This document shows, piece after piece, positions 1 to 6,816 of a stretch of 64,000 nt of DNA (positions are counted from its first letter, which is position 1; every line of letters starts with the position of its first letter). The stretch is from Blastococcus haudaquaticus. GTDB taxonomy: Bacteria; Actinomycetota; Actinomycetes; Mycobacteriales; Geodermatophilaceae. The notes under the pieces are model-generated. The model saw only the letters and a program-made list of their open reading frames with translations. It did no database searches and was not told the origin of the DNA. Location of the stretch: positions 372,001 to 436,000 of the forward strand of contig NZ_OCNK01000003.1 of NCBI RefSeq assembly GCF_900230285.1, in the 5' to 3' direction. The translations under genes were made by a program, and so were the position numbers.

Positions 1-47
1 GCCGCGGCAGCGGGGCCGGGCTGCTGGCGCAGCAGGTCCCCTTCTAG
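1..47 (+). CDS. possible 3' end of an unidentified gene (partial)
   Basis: An open frame enters from the left edge and ends at a TAG at 45-47, giving a C-terminus of about 14 residues (RGSGAGLLAQQVPF). It would converge on the PemK-like gene that stops at 52. Too little is present to name a family. The only support is the position of the stop and the normal-looking composition. Confidence 0.2.
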   Translation, partial: RGSGAGLLAQQVPF

Positions 48-51
48 CCGG

Positions 52-576
52 TCACCAGCCCTGCACGCGACGGGCCTCGGCCACGACGCGGTCGAAGCGC
101 GCCCGGTCCAGGGCGGCGCCCTCCCGGCGCACCGCGGCCGGGTCGAGCTCCAGCAGGCGGTCCAGGCGGATCTCGCTGGGGCGGCCACGGGAGTCCCAGG
201 CGCCGGTGCCGATGTCGGTCCACACGCGACCGTGCCGGGACTCGTCGGCCAGGTCCCGGTCGTGGTCCTTGCTGGTGAGCATCAGGCCCAGGAGATCGCC
301 CCCTCGACGGCCGATCACCAGGACCGGCCGGTCCTTGCCCCGGCCGTCGCCCTCGTCGTAGGGCACCCACGTCCAGACGATCTCGCCCGGGTCGGGTCGT
401 CCGTCGGCGCGCGGCCGGTACTCGAGGTCCGGTACACCGGACTGGTCCCGCTGCCGGGCCGTGCGGGCCGACCTCCGGGACGGCGCCGCGACGGCTCCGG
501 CACCGGAGCGGAGCGCGCGGCGGACGAGCGTCGCGGCCCGGCCGGCAAGCCGGAGGATGCCGTCGTCACGTGCCAT
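52..576 (-). CDS. PemK/MazF-like type II toxin-family protein
   Basis: 174 aa. The core from about residue 63 has the family start PGEIVWTWVPY, followed by KDRPVLVIGR at 81-90, the pattern of [15 protein letters not shown] PemK/MazF-like proteins (SH3-like barrel ribonucleases in the toxin families). Residues 1-60 are an Arg/Ala-rich extension that most MazF toxins lack. The ATG at 574-576 has a TACGGT hexamer 6 nt upstream, which suggests a leaderless mRNA and supports this start. No antitoxin-like gene is adjacent on the same strand: upstream lies a divergent 65-aa gene. Family membership is fairly sure; RNase activity and toxicity are inference, and many such solitary proteins are untested. 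Confidence 0.75.
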   Translation of the reverse strand: MARDDGILRLAGRAATLVRRALRSGAGAVAAPSRRSARTARQRDQSGVPDLEYRPRADGRPDPGEIVWTWVPYDEGDGRGKDRPVLVIGRRGGDLLGLMLTSKDHDRDLADESRHGRVWTDIGTGAWDSRGRPSEIRLDRLLELDPAAVRREGAALDRARFDRVVAEARRVQGW

Positions 577-582
577 GCCGGC

Positions 583-588
583 ACCGTA
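583..588 (-). promoter_or_regulatory. -10-like hexamer for the PemK-like gene
   Basis: TACGGT on the minus strand, 6 nt before the ATG at 576. It matches the [15 protein letters not shown] TANNNT -10 and predicts a transcript starting at or next to the start codon. No clear -35 is seen. Confidence 0.45.
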
Positions 589-623
589 CGGGCAGCCGCT
601 CCCGGGTGGCGGCTGGAGCCCCG

Positions 624-641
624 TGTGTCACTTGTGACACA
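624..641. promoter_or_regulatory. 18-bp palindrome, candidate operator
   Basis: TGTGTCAC-TT-GTGACACA has perfect 8-bp arms. It lies between the divergent PemK-like gene (start 576) and the 65-aa gene (start 745). A second perfect palindrome, ACCAATTGGT, follows at 647-656. The size and symmetry suit a dimeric HTH repressor site. The binding protein is unknown. Confidence 0.5.
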
Positions 642-744
642 TCGGTACCAATTGGTCACGCAGGGGGTTGGAGTGGCCGATGAGGGGGCACCATCGGCGC
701 CACGGGGCGAACGCGGTGGGGCGTCCCGTCAGAAGGGGACAGCC

Positions 745-942
745 ATGACGACGTCCGAACCGGTACGACCGGCGGTCCCGCGGGCCCGGGAGGTACAGGC
801 GAGCGTCCTGGCCGCCTTCCAGCTCGTCGAGGACGCGCGCTACTTCGGCAGCGATCGTCGCCCCCGCAAGAGCCGGTCCCGGCTGCTGGCCGAGCGCGCC
901 GTGGCCGACCGCAGGCGGCTCCGGGACCTGCGCACCGGCTGA
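745..942 (+). CDS. small basic hypothetical protein
   Basis: 65 aa, unrecognised. The ATG at 745 has a good ribosome site (AGAAGGGG at 731-738). The protein has a Pro/Arg N-terminus, a helical middle (VQASVLAAFQLVEDARYF) and an Arg-rich tail (13 Arg in the last 30 residues), so it is strongly basic and could bind nucleic acid; that is inference. It is divergent from the PemK-like gene, with two palindromes between them. Longer upstream starts in the same frame are possible but lack ribosome sites. Confidence 0.6.
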   Translation: MTTSEPVRPAVPRAREVQASVLAAFQLVEDARYFGSDRRPRKSRSRLLAERAVADRRRLRDLRTG

Positions 943-973
943 GCGGTCTCCGCTCGCGTGGCCAGGTGTACGG

Positions 974-1399
974 CTAGGCCACGCAGAACTCGTTGCCCTC
1001 GGGGTCGGCCATGGTGACCCACGAGAAGGGGCCCTGGGACGCACGCCAGAGCTCGGTCGCGCCCATCGCCAGGAGGCGGGACACCTCGGCCTCCTGCTGC
1101 TCCGCGCCCACGCGCACGTCGAGGTGCACCCGGTTCTTGCCGCTCTTGGGGTCCGAGCCCTGCTGGAAGAGGACGCGCGGACGGTGGGGCCCCGGGGAGT
1201 TGATGGCGGCGCCCTGCTTCCAGACGAGCGCGCCGCGGTGCCGGGTCGCGTCGTCCTCCGAGGCGGCCCCGGAGTCGATCATCCGCCGGATGAACGCCTC
1301 GTCCTGCGGCTCCACCTGCCAGCCGAGGGCCTCCGCCCACCAGTCGGCCATGGCGTGCGGGTCGGCGCTGTCGATCGTGACCTGGAAGTCGAGTGCCAT
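974..1399 (-). CDS. VOC superfamily (glyoxalase-like) protein
   Basis: 141 aa, the usual length of a two-motif VOC domain. It starts with a beta strand (ALDFQVTID), has NRVHLDV at 89-95 and ends with DPEGNEFCVA at 132-141, the typical C-terminal pattern in which His and Glu bind a metal in active members. Substrate cannot be predicted; actinobacteria carry many such proteins of unknown role. The ATG at 1399 is chosen because a TACCGT hexamer lies 6 nt upstream and the domain starts right there; an extended open frame further upstream has no domain content. A related but frameshifted gene lies at 39049-39424. Confidence 0.85.
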   Translation of the reverse strand: MALDFQVTIDSADPHAMADWWAEALGWQVEPQDEAFIRRMIDSGAASEDDATRHRGALVWKQGAAINSPGPHRPRVLFQQGSDPKSGKNRVHLDVRVGAEQQEAEVSRLLAMGATELWRASQGPFSWVTMADPEGNEFCVA

Positions 1400-1405
1400 G
1401 CCCGG

Positions 1406-1411
1406 ACGGTA
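1406..1411 (-). promoter_or_regulatory. -10-like hexamer for the VOC gene
   Basis: TACCGT on the minus strand, 6 nt before the ATG at 1399. It matches TANNNT and predicts a leaderless transcript. Confidence 0.45.
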
Positions 1412-1434
1412 GGGGAGGGTGGCGACGGAAAGTG

Positions 1435-2058
1435 CTACAGCTCGTGCGCGAGGTCCGCCCGGATCGTCGCGTCGTCGGGAAGATCGGAGTCCAGCGCGCA
1501 GTGGTCCTTGAGCACCCGGCCGAAGGGCGTCAGGGTCTTCGGGTCGATCTGCCGAGCGGGGTCCCACAGTCCCGACCGCATGACGGACTTCGGGCACTGG
1601 AAGTAGGCCCGCTGCACGTCGAGGACCAGCACGGACAGCGGCGCCCGCCCGAACTCGGTGAGGTCGACGTCGAGGTCCTCGGGGCGGACCAGCGTCGTCG
1701 TCCCGTAGACACGCAGGGTCTGCTCGACGCCCGGGACCAGGAACATCAGCGCTGCCCGGGGGTTTGCCGCGACGTTCTTCAGGCTGTCCACGCGGTTGTT
1801 GCCGGGCCGGTCGGGCAGGGCCAGCCGGTGCTCGTCGAGGACGTGCACGAAGCCCGGGTCACCGCCCCGCGGTGAGATGTCCGGCCAGCCCTCGGCGTCG
1901 GCGGTGGCCAGCGTCGCGAAGGGGGAGTGGGCGATGAACTCGCGGCAGTGCCGGTCGAGACGGTCGATCACCTTGTCCAGCACCAGCCCGCCCGGTGTCC
2001 GGTAACCGGACAGGACGTCGGAGGGCGAGACCGCGGAGGGCACAGCGTCGAGGTGCAC
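1435..2058 (-). CDS. pyridoxamine 5'-phosphate oxidase-family flavoprotein
   Basis: 207 aa. FATLATADAEGWPDISPRGG (about 47-66) and the later NNRVDSLKNVAANPRAALMF region are typical of FMN-binding split-barrel PPOX-type proteins, of the single-domain kind often named MSMEG_1061-like. Such proteins bind FMN or F420 and reduce small substrates; the substrate here is unknown. A GTG at 2058 is used, with TACCGT 6 nt upstream. It is divergent from the thioesterase gene, leaving 40 nt between them, and both genes appear leaderless. Confidence 0.82.
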   Translation of the reverse strand: MHLDAVPSAVSPSDVLSGYRTPGGLVLDKVIDRLDRHCREFIAHSPFATLATADAEGWPDISPRGGDPGFVHVLDEHRLALPDRPGNNRVDSLKNVAANPRAALMFLVPGVEQTLRVYGTTTLVRPEDLDVDLTEFGRAPLSVLVLDVQRAYFQCPKSVMRSGLWDPARQIDPKTLTPFGRVLKDHCALDSDLPDDATIRADLAHEL

Positions 2059-2064
2059 GCCCCG

Positions 2065-2070
2065 ACGGTA
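2065..2070 (-). promoter_or_regulatory. -10-like hexamer for the PPOX gene
   Basis: TACCGT on the minus strand, 6 nt before the GTG at 2058. Confidence 0.4.
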
Positions 2071-2084
2071 ACCAACGCGCCCGC

Positions 2085-2090
2085 TAGCGT
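2085..2090 (+). promoter_or_regulatory. -10-like hexamer for the thioesterase gene
   Basis: TAGCGT, 8 nt before the GTG at 2099. With 2065-2070 it makes a back-to-back divergent promoter in 40 nt. Confidence 0.4.
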
Positions 2091-2098
2091 GGCGCCCC

Positions 2099-2485
2099 GT
2101 GCCACAGGTCTGGAGCTCGCCCGTCCGTTTCGTCGAGTGCGATCAGCAGGGTGTCGTGTTCAACGCGCACTACCTGACCTGGGCCGACGAGGCGTCCAAT
2201 CACTGGTGGGCGTCCCACGGCCTGCCCTGGGACGTCGTGGCCGCCCGGGTGAACCCCGTGGTGAAGGCGAGCACGCTGGAGTGGACCTCGTCGGCGCGCT
2301 GGGGCGACACCGTGACCGTCGACGCGGAGACCGAGAAGGTGGGCCGGACCAGCCTCACCGTGCGCTTCACGATCCTCGTGGACGACCAGCTGTGCTGCGT
2401 CGTCCGGAACACCTACGTGGCCACGGACGGTGGCCGGGCGACGCCGTGGCCCGACGACATCCGGGCGCTGCTCACCGCGGACTGA
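2099..2485 (+). CDS. acyl-CoA thioesterase, 4HBT/hotdog fold
   Basis: 128 aa, the normal length for a single hotdog domain. FVECDQQGVVFNAHYLTW (11-28) holds the D-x2-G-x-V-(F/Y)-(N/H)-x-x-Y signature of the YbgC/4-hydroxybenzoyl-CoA thioesterase family, with Asp15 the likely catalytic residue. It would hydrolyse an acyl-CoA in the cytoplasm; the acyl group is not predictable. It converges on the PlsC-like gene with a 3-nt gap. Confidence 0.85.
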   Translation: MPQVWSSPVRFVECDQQGVVFNAHYLTWADEASNHWWASHGLPWDVVAARVNPVVKASTLEWTSSARWGDTVTVDAETEKVGRTSLTVRFTILVDDQLCCVVRNTYVATDGGRATPWPDDIRALLTAD

Positions 2486-2488
2486 CGC

Positions 2489-3166
2489 TCACCAACCGGC
2501 CTTCTCCTGGCCCGAGAGCTGGGCGATCGCCTCCATGATCGTGTCCGTCACCTCGCGCCGGGACCGGTTCCTCTCGGCCTGGCCGGCGTGCTCGGGGAAG
2601 GTCAGGGGCTTTCCGAAGACGACGGTGAACCGGTGCGGGCGCGGCCAGCCGGCGCCGATGGGCTGGATGCGGTCGGTGCCGGTGATCCCCACCGGCACGA
2701 CCGGGCAGTCGGCGGTCAGTGCCAGCCAGGCGACCCCCGTCTTGCCGCGGGCCAGCCGGCCGTCCCGTGAGCGGGTGCCCTCCGGGTAGATGCCGAAGCC
2801 GCCGCCGGCGCGCAGCACCGTCATCGCGGTGTCGAGGGCCGCCTGCGCCGCGCGGTGGGTGTCGCGTTCGACCGGCAGGGCGCCCAGTGCGGTGAACCAG
2901 GTCCTGGTGAACCAGCCCCGGATGCCCGTGCCGGTGAAGTACTCCGCCTTGGCCAGGTAGCCCACCCGCCGGGGCGACATGAGCGGGATGGCCATGCTGT
3001 CGATGAAGGACAGGTGGTTGCTCGCGATGATGAAGGCGCCCGTCTCCGGGACGTTCTCCCGGCCGACCACGTGCGGCCGGAAGACGAGCAGGAACAGCGG
3101 TCGCAGGATGAGCCGCGAGATGACGTAGATCACGCCGCGCGTCCTCCTCGGGGCTCGTCGGGGCAC
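2489..3166 (-). CDS. 1-acyl-sn-glycerol-3-phosphate acyltransferase (PlsC family)
   Basis: 225 aa from the ATG at 3166. It has the acyltransferase HX4D motif (NHLSFID, His51 and Asp56) and YPEGTRS at 127-133, the phosphate-binding block of PlsC. A hydrophobic N-terminal stretch (about 12-30) would anchor it to the membrane face. Expected role: adds an acyl group to lysophosphatidate or a related glycerolipid. A GTG at 3133 (residue 12) could be the true start, since homologues often begin at that helix. Several PlsC paralogues usually occur in actinobacteria, so the exact substrate is open. Confidence 0.85.
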   Translation of the reverse strand: MPRRAPRRTRGVIYVISRLILRPLFLLVFRPHVVGRENVPETGAFIIASNHLSFIDSMAIPLMSPRRVGYLAKAEYFTGTGIRGWFTRTWFTALGALPVERDTHRAAQAALDTAMTVLRAGGGFGIYPEGTRSRDGRLARGKTGVAWLALTADCPVVPVGITGTDRIQPIGAGWPRPHRFTVVFGKPLTFPEHAGQAERNRSRREVTDTIMEAIAQLSGQEKAGW

Positions 3167-3239
3167 GCCGGTCGAGGGGAACGGCGGGTGGCTCCGGCAT
3201 TCTCCCGAACGGCCCGAGGGGCGCGGGACCCAGGCCGTC

Positions 3240-3917
3240 TCAGCGCACCGGCTGGGGCGGCGGGCAGGCGTCGCGGATGATCGCGCGGATGTCGTCGGGG
3301 AGGCTGCCGTGCCCGGCCGCGGACCGCGTGATCACCTCGGCGACGTCCCGCACCTTCCGGTGCGTGTGGCTAGAGATGTGCGCCAGCAGGTCGAAGGCGA
3401 CCTGGTCGCCGCAGCTGGTCAGGAGCATGAGGATGCCCTTGGCCTGCTCGATCGCCGCCCGGCTGGCCATGGCGGCGCGCATCTGCCCGACCTCGGCCTC
3501 CAGGGACTGCGCGCGTCCGACGTCGGAATCCGACCGGCGGCTGTCGGTGATGTCGACGCAGATGCCCTCGACCGCGACCACGTCCCCGCCGGCGTCCCGC
3601 TGGGGCTCGCCGACCAGCACCACGGCCCGCTCGCGTCCGTCGCTGCGCACGATGCAGGTCTCCAGGGCGAAGGCCCGGCCGTCGGCGCAGGCCTGCGCGA
3701 TCGCCTCGAGGACCCGGGCGCGGTCGGCCGCGTGCTGGTAGCGGAGGTACTCCTCGGTGGCCGGCGGGGGCGAGGTCGACGGGAGCCCGTGCATGGTGAA
3801 CATCTCCGGCGACCACCACCAGGCGCCGCTGAGCCGGTCGTAGCGGTAGCGCCCGGCGACCCGCTCCGGGATCGCGCGCGCGGGCATCCGTTGCGGCGAC
3901 ATCGCGGGTGACGCCAT
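3240..3917 (-). CDS. PAS-ANTAR response protein
   Basis: 225 aa. Residues about 27-127 form a PAS domain (GAWWWSPEMF, then CVDITDSRRS at its end) that would sense a small ligand or signal. Residues about 140-198 form an ANTAR domain (SLEAEVGQMRAAM, EQAKGILM, then the HTHRKVRDVAE helix). ANTAR domains bind tandem stem-loops in nascent mRNA and prevent termination. The ATG at 3917 is chosen because it follows GAGGGGGAAGT at ideal spacing; a longer frame to 4049 has no such site. The RNA targets are not evident in the window. Confidence 0.85.
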   Translation of the reverse strand: MASPAMSPQRMPARAIPERVAGRYRYDRLSGAWWWSPEMFTMHGLPSTSPPPATEEYLRYQHAADRARVLEAIAQACADGRAFALETCIVRSDGRERAVVLVGEPQRDAGGDVVAVEGICVDITDSRRSDSDVGRAQSLEAEVGQMRAAMASRAAIEQAKGILMLLTSCGDQVAFDLLAHISSHTHRKVRDVAEVITRSAAGHGSLPDDIRAIIRDACPPPQPVR

Positions 3918-4129
3918 GACTTCCCCCTCGTCGGAGGCGGACCGGACGCCGGCGACACCCGCGGGCCGGAGGTTCGACCGGGCGGGCGCACCGGCCGCGT
4001 GGGGGCCGGTCGCTCCGATGCCAGGACCGTACGACGGGTGCCGCGACACCGCAGGAGCCTGCGATCCTCGCGGAACGGAACCGGGCAGGTGGTCCGACCC
4101 CAGGACCGTCGAGCCGTGACGCCGCGCAG

Positions 4130-4158
4130 CTGAGCGGCTACGGGCGCGCGCCGCTCAG
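4130..4158 (-). terminator. stem-loop at the 3' end of the MocR-type gene
   Basis: CTGAGCGGC pairs with GCCGCTCAG (9 bp, 11-nt loop) and overlaps the stop codon of the MocR-type gene. No T run follows, which is common in this phylum. Termination function is inferred. Confidence 0.4.
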
Positions 4159-5600
4159 ACGACCGTGGAGGCGCGGGCCGGCTGGCCGTCCGCGACGCCG
4201 GACCGCAGCCGATCCTGTGCCTGGGCGAGCACGTCGACCGCGCGGCGCAGCTCACCCACCGGACGCGTGAAGGGCAGCCGCAACCGGTCGTCGAAGGCGT
4301 GGCCGGTCCCGAAGGCACGCCCCTCGGCGAGGGTCAGCCCGAGCGGTGCCGCGGCGGCGGTGAGCGCCGCGGAGCTGATGCCGGGAGGGAGCCGGCACCA
4401 GACCGACAGGCCGCCCGCGGGCGAGGGCGCGTCCCAGTCGGGCAGCCGGTCGGCGATCGCGGCGCGCAGGCCGTCCCGGCGCTCGCGGAGCTGGGCGCGG
4501 CGCTCCTCGAGCACCTCGTCGAGCTCCCCGAGCAGGATCGTCGCCGTCAGCTGGTCGAGGAGCCCCACCGACAGCTGGCGCCGTCCGAGGGTCTCCTCGA
4601 GCTGAGCGGCGAGGGTCTCCTCGGTCCGGAGCCAGCCCACCCGCAGGCCTCCCCACACCGCCTTCGACAGTCCGCCGACCGTCACGGTCGCCGCGTCGGG
4701 GAGGCTCGCGCCGAAGGGAGGGAGCGGGCCGTCGTCCAGGTGGAGCTCGGCGGCAACCTCGTCGACGACGGCGAGCATCCCGTGCTGCCACAGGGTCGCG
4801 GCCAGCCGGCGGCGCCCTGCGGCGGACAGCCGGCTGCCGGTCGGGTTGGAGAAGTCGGGCATCACGAAGGCCAGCCGGGGGCTGCTCTGCCGGGCGACCA
4901 GGTCCGCGGCTCCGACGATCGCGTCGGCGTCGGCGGCATCGACCGGGACCGGGGTGCACCGGCCGCCGGCGGCGGCGACCATCCCGAGGACGCCGGGGTA
5001 GGTCGGGTGCTCGACGAGGACCCGGTCGCCCGGCTGGAGCAGCGTCTCCAGGACGACGGCCGTGGCGTCGCCGACGCCGGCGGTCACCACGACCTGGTCC
5101 GGTTCGGTGGGCAGCCCGCGGGTGGTGAACCGTTCGGCGATGGCGGCCCGCAGCCCGGGCAGGCCTCCGGGGGCATACCCGTGGCCGGACAGCTGCGCCG
5201 GGAGCCCGGCCAGGGCCCGCTGGTAGGCGTCCAACAGTCGCGGGGCCGCCTCGGGTGCCGCATGGGCCAGGTCCAGCACCCCGGGGCGGCTGCTCGGGGG
5301 CAGCCACCGGGAGCCGGCCGACGGGAGCTCGGTGACCGTGCCGGAGCCGTGGCGCGTGCTCGCGAACCCCTCCTCGCGGAGCACCCGGTAGGCCGAGGCG
5401 ACGGTCACCCGGCTGACGTCGAGCTCGGCGGAGAGCTCGCGCTCGGCCGGCAGCCGCCGGCCCGCCGGCAGGGTGCCGGCGGTGAGGAGGTCGCGGATCC
5501 GCCGGGCCAGCCCGGCGTACCGGGGACCGGGGAGGTCCTCGACCGGCCCGATGAGGGTGGCCAGCTCGCGCACAGTGGACTGGTCGATCACCGGTGGCAT
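4155..5600 (-). CDS. MocR/PdxR-type regulator: GntR wHTH fused to class I aminotransferase domain
   Basis: 481 aa. Residues about 24-90 are a GntR winged helix (AGRRLPAERELSAELDVSR, then the TVASAYRVLREEGF helix). The rest is an aminotransferase class I/II fold with PDFSNPTG at 248-255, the VVDE pair near 280 and the PLP lysine in GGLSKAVWGG (Lys313). Such proteins use PLP to sense vitamin B6 or amino compounds and usually act as regulators, not enzymes. The ATG at 5600 precedes the first recognisable helix. A 24-bp near-perfect palindrome lies just upstream at 5611-5634. No pdxS/pdxT genes are adjacent, so the regulon is unclear; the divergent 5661 gene is the nearest target. Confidence 0.85.
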   Translation of the reverse strand: MPPVIDQSTVRELATLIGPVEDLPGPRYAGLARRIRDLLTAGTLPAGRRLPAERELSAELDVSRVTVASAYRVLREEGFASTRHGSGTVTELPSAGSRWLPPSSRPGVLDLAHAAPEAAPRLLDAYQRALAGLPAQLSGHGYAPGGLPGLRAAIAERFTTRGLPTEPDQVVVTAGVGDATAVVLETLLQPGDRVLVEHPTYPGVLGMVAAAGGRCTPVPVDAADADAIVGAADLVARQSSPRLAFVMPDFSNPTGSRLSAAGRRRLAATLWQHGMLAVVDEVAAELHLDDGPLPPFGASLPDAATVTVGGLSKAVWGGLRVGWLRTEETLAAQLEETLGRRQLSVGLLDQLTATILLGELDEVLEERRAQLRERRDGLRAAIADRLPDWDAPSPAGGLSVWCRLPPGISSAALTAAAAPLGLTLAEGRAFGTGHAFDDRLRLPFTRPVGELRRAVDVLAQAQDRLRSGVADGQPARASTVV

Positions 5601-5610
5601 GGGTCCACCA

Positions 5611-5634
5611 TGCCGAAATGGATCCATTCCGGCA
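5611..5634. promoter_or_regulatory. 24-bp palindrome, candidate MocR operator
   Basis: TGCCGAAATGGA / TCCATTCCGGCA: 11 of 12 positions are symmetrical. It lies between the MocR-type gene (start 5600) and the divergent gene at 5661. A looser half-related element (GGTCCACC at 5591-5610) overlaps the regulator's start codon. Autoregulation is the simplest reading. Confidence 0.55.
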
Positions 5635-5660
5635 AGGGAGAACGCTGCCACTCTGCTCTC

Positions 5661-5978
5661 ATGACCTCAGGTGGTGTTCTCGTCGTCCTGTTCCTGCTCG
5701 GGATCGGCGCCCTCGCGGGAACGACTCTCGGGACCGCGGTCCGCGGTGGCCGGGGCCCGGGCGCCCCGCCGGCCAGCCACCCGCACGTGGACCCCAACGG
5801 GTTCCCCGTCCTCGCGCCGCAGCAGCGGTATCAGCGGCGCAGCAGCCGGCCCGTCGCCGCCAGGATCGCGGCGGCGGTCCACACGGCACGGGAGAGCCGG
5901 ACGGCGCGCGGGATGTCGGTCGCGGTCGGGCTCCGGCCGTCGCCCAGCACCGGCCGCACCTCGACCCGCGTGCCGTAG
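5661..5978 (+). CDS. small membrane-anchored hypothetical protein
   Basis: 105 aa if read to the TAG at 5976-5978. Residues 4-25 are a strong membrane segment (VLVVLFLLGIGALAG core), followed by a Gly/Pro linker and HPHVDPNGFPVL. The last third lies antisense to the 3' end of cobD, so either the two genes overlap tail to tail by about 148 nt or only the first 57 residues or so are real sequence under selection. No family recognised. It starts 60 nt from the MocR-type gene across the palindrome, so it may be that regulator's target. Confidence 0.4.
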   Translation: MTSGGVLVVLFLLGIGALAGTTLGTAVRGGRGPGAPPASHPHVDPNGFPVLAPQQRYQRRSSRPVAARIAAAVHTARESRTARGMSVAVGLRPSPSTGRTSTRVP

Positions 5979-6772
5979 ACGTTCCGTCCGCCCAACCGCA
6001 GCCCCAGCGCCCCGGCGGCCGCGGCCTCGCACCGCCCGGAGTTGGGGCTGGGGTGCGCGGCGCCGTCCCGGAGCCACACCCGGAGCGCCCCACGGGCGGA
6101 GCCGCCGACCAGCGGTGCGCACGCGACGGTGAGGGCCGCGGACATCCGTGCGGGCAGCCAGTTGGCGCCGTCGTCCAGCCGGGCGGCGGCCCAGCCGAAC
6201 CGCTCGTAGCGGGGGGAGCGGTGGCCGATCATCGCGTCCAGGGTGTTGACCGCGCGGTAGGCCAGCAGCCCGGGGATCCCGGCGACGGCGCCCCAGAACA
6301 GCGGTGCGACGGCGGCGTCGGAGGTGTTCTCGGCGACCGACTCGACGGTGGCCCGGGCCAGCTCCGCCTCGCCCAGCTCCCGCGGATCGCGGCCGGCCAG
6401 TGCCGGCAGGGCCGCGCGGGCCGCCGGCAGGTCGCCGGCCTCCAGCGCACGCTGCATCGTCGTCGCGGCCCGGCCGAGCGAGGTGCCACCCAGTACGGCC
6501 CAGGTCGCCGCGGCGGTGGTCAGTACGCGGGCCGGGGCGTGCCGCCGGGTGCGTCGGTCCAGCATCGCCCCCAGGGCGGCCGCCGCGCCGGTGAGGAGCA
6601 CGACGTGCGCGGCCCCCGCCGCCCGCGAGTTCCGCCACGTCCGGCGCTCCAGGGCGAGAGCGGTGGTCCCGAAGCCGGCGACCGGGTGGCCGCGGCGGGG
6701 ATCGCCCAGGAGCAGGTCGGCCCCGGCGCCCAGGGCGAGCCCCAGGGCGGTCGCGGCGGTCACGCCGTCCAT
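5831..6772 (-). CDS. cobD: adenosylcobinamide-phosphate synthase (CobD/CbiB)
   Basis: 313 aa, the family's normal length. The signature VESVAENTSDAAVAPLFW (about 143-160) and DPRRGHPVAGFG near the N-terminus identify CbiB/CobD, an integral membrane protein that joins the aminopropanol arm to adenosylcobyric acid. Several hydrophobic helices agree. It is the only cobalamin gene at this spot; cobS and cobC lie 7-8 kb away at 13585-14897. Divergent from def, with 44 nt between the starts. No cobalamin riboswitch is seen upstream. Confidence 0.93.
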   Translation of the reverse strand: MDGVTAATALGLALGAGADLLLGDPRRGHPVAGFGTTALALERRTWRNSRAAGAAHVVLLTGAAAALGAMLDRRTRRHAPARVLTTAAATWAVLGGTSLGRAATTMQRALEAGDLPAARAALPALAGRDPRELGEAELARATVESVAENTSDAAVAPLFWGAVAGIPGLLAYRAVNTLDAMIGHRSPRYERFGWAAARLDDGANWLPARMSAALTVACAPLVGGSARGALRVWLRDGAAHPSPNSGRCEAAAAGALGLRLGGRNVYGTRVEVRPVLGDGRSPTATDIPRAVRLSRAVWTAAAILAATGRLLRR

Positions 6773-6802
6773 CTTGCCGATCGCCGTCGTTCGGCCCGTC
6801 CC

Positions 6803-6808
6803 TAGGAT
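6803..6808 (+). promoter_or_regulatory. -10-like hexamer for def
   Basis: TAGGAT, 8 nt before the ATG at 6817. It decides the start: the GTG at 6811 lies too close to be in the transcript. Confidence 0.45.
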
Positions 6809-6816
6809 CGGTGCCC

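Noticed and set aside
745-942. Antitoxin for the PemK-like protein
   Set aside because: It is divergent, not co-transcribed, and strongly basic, with no recognisable antitoxin fold.
5773-6816. Cobalamin riboswitch near cobD or cobS
   Set aside because: No B12-box-like sequence or suitable leader is present; cobD and cobC starts have short or no leaders.
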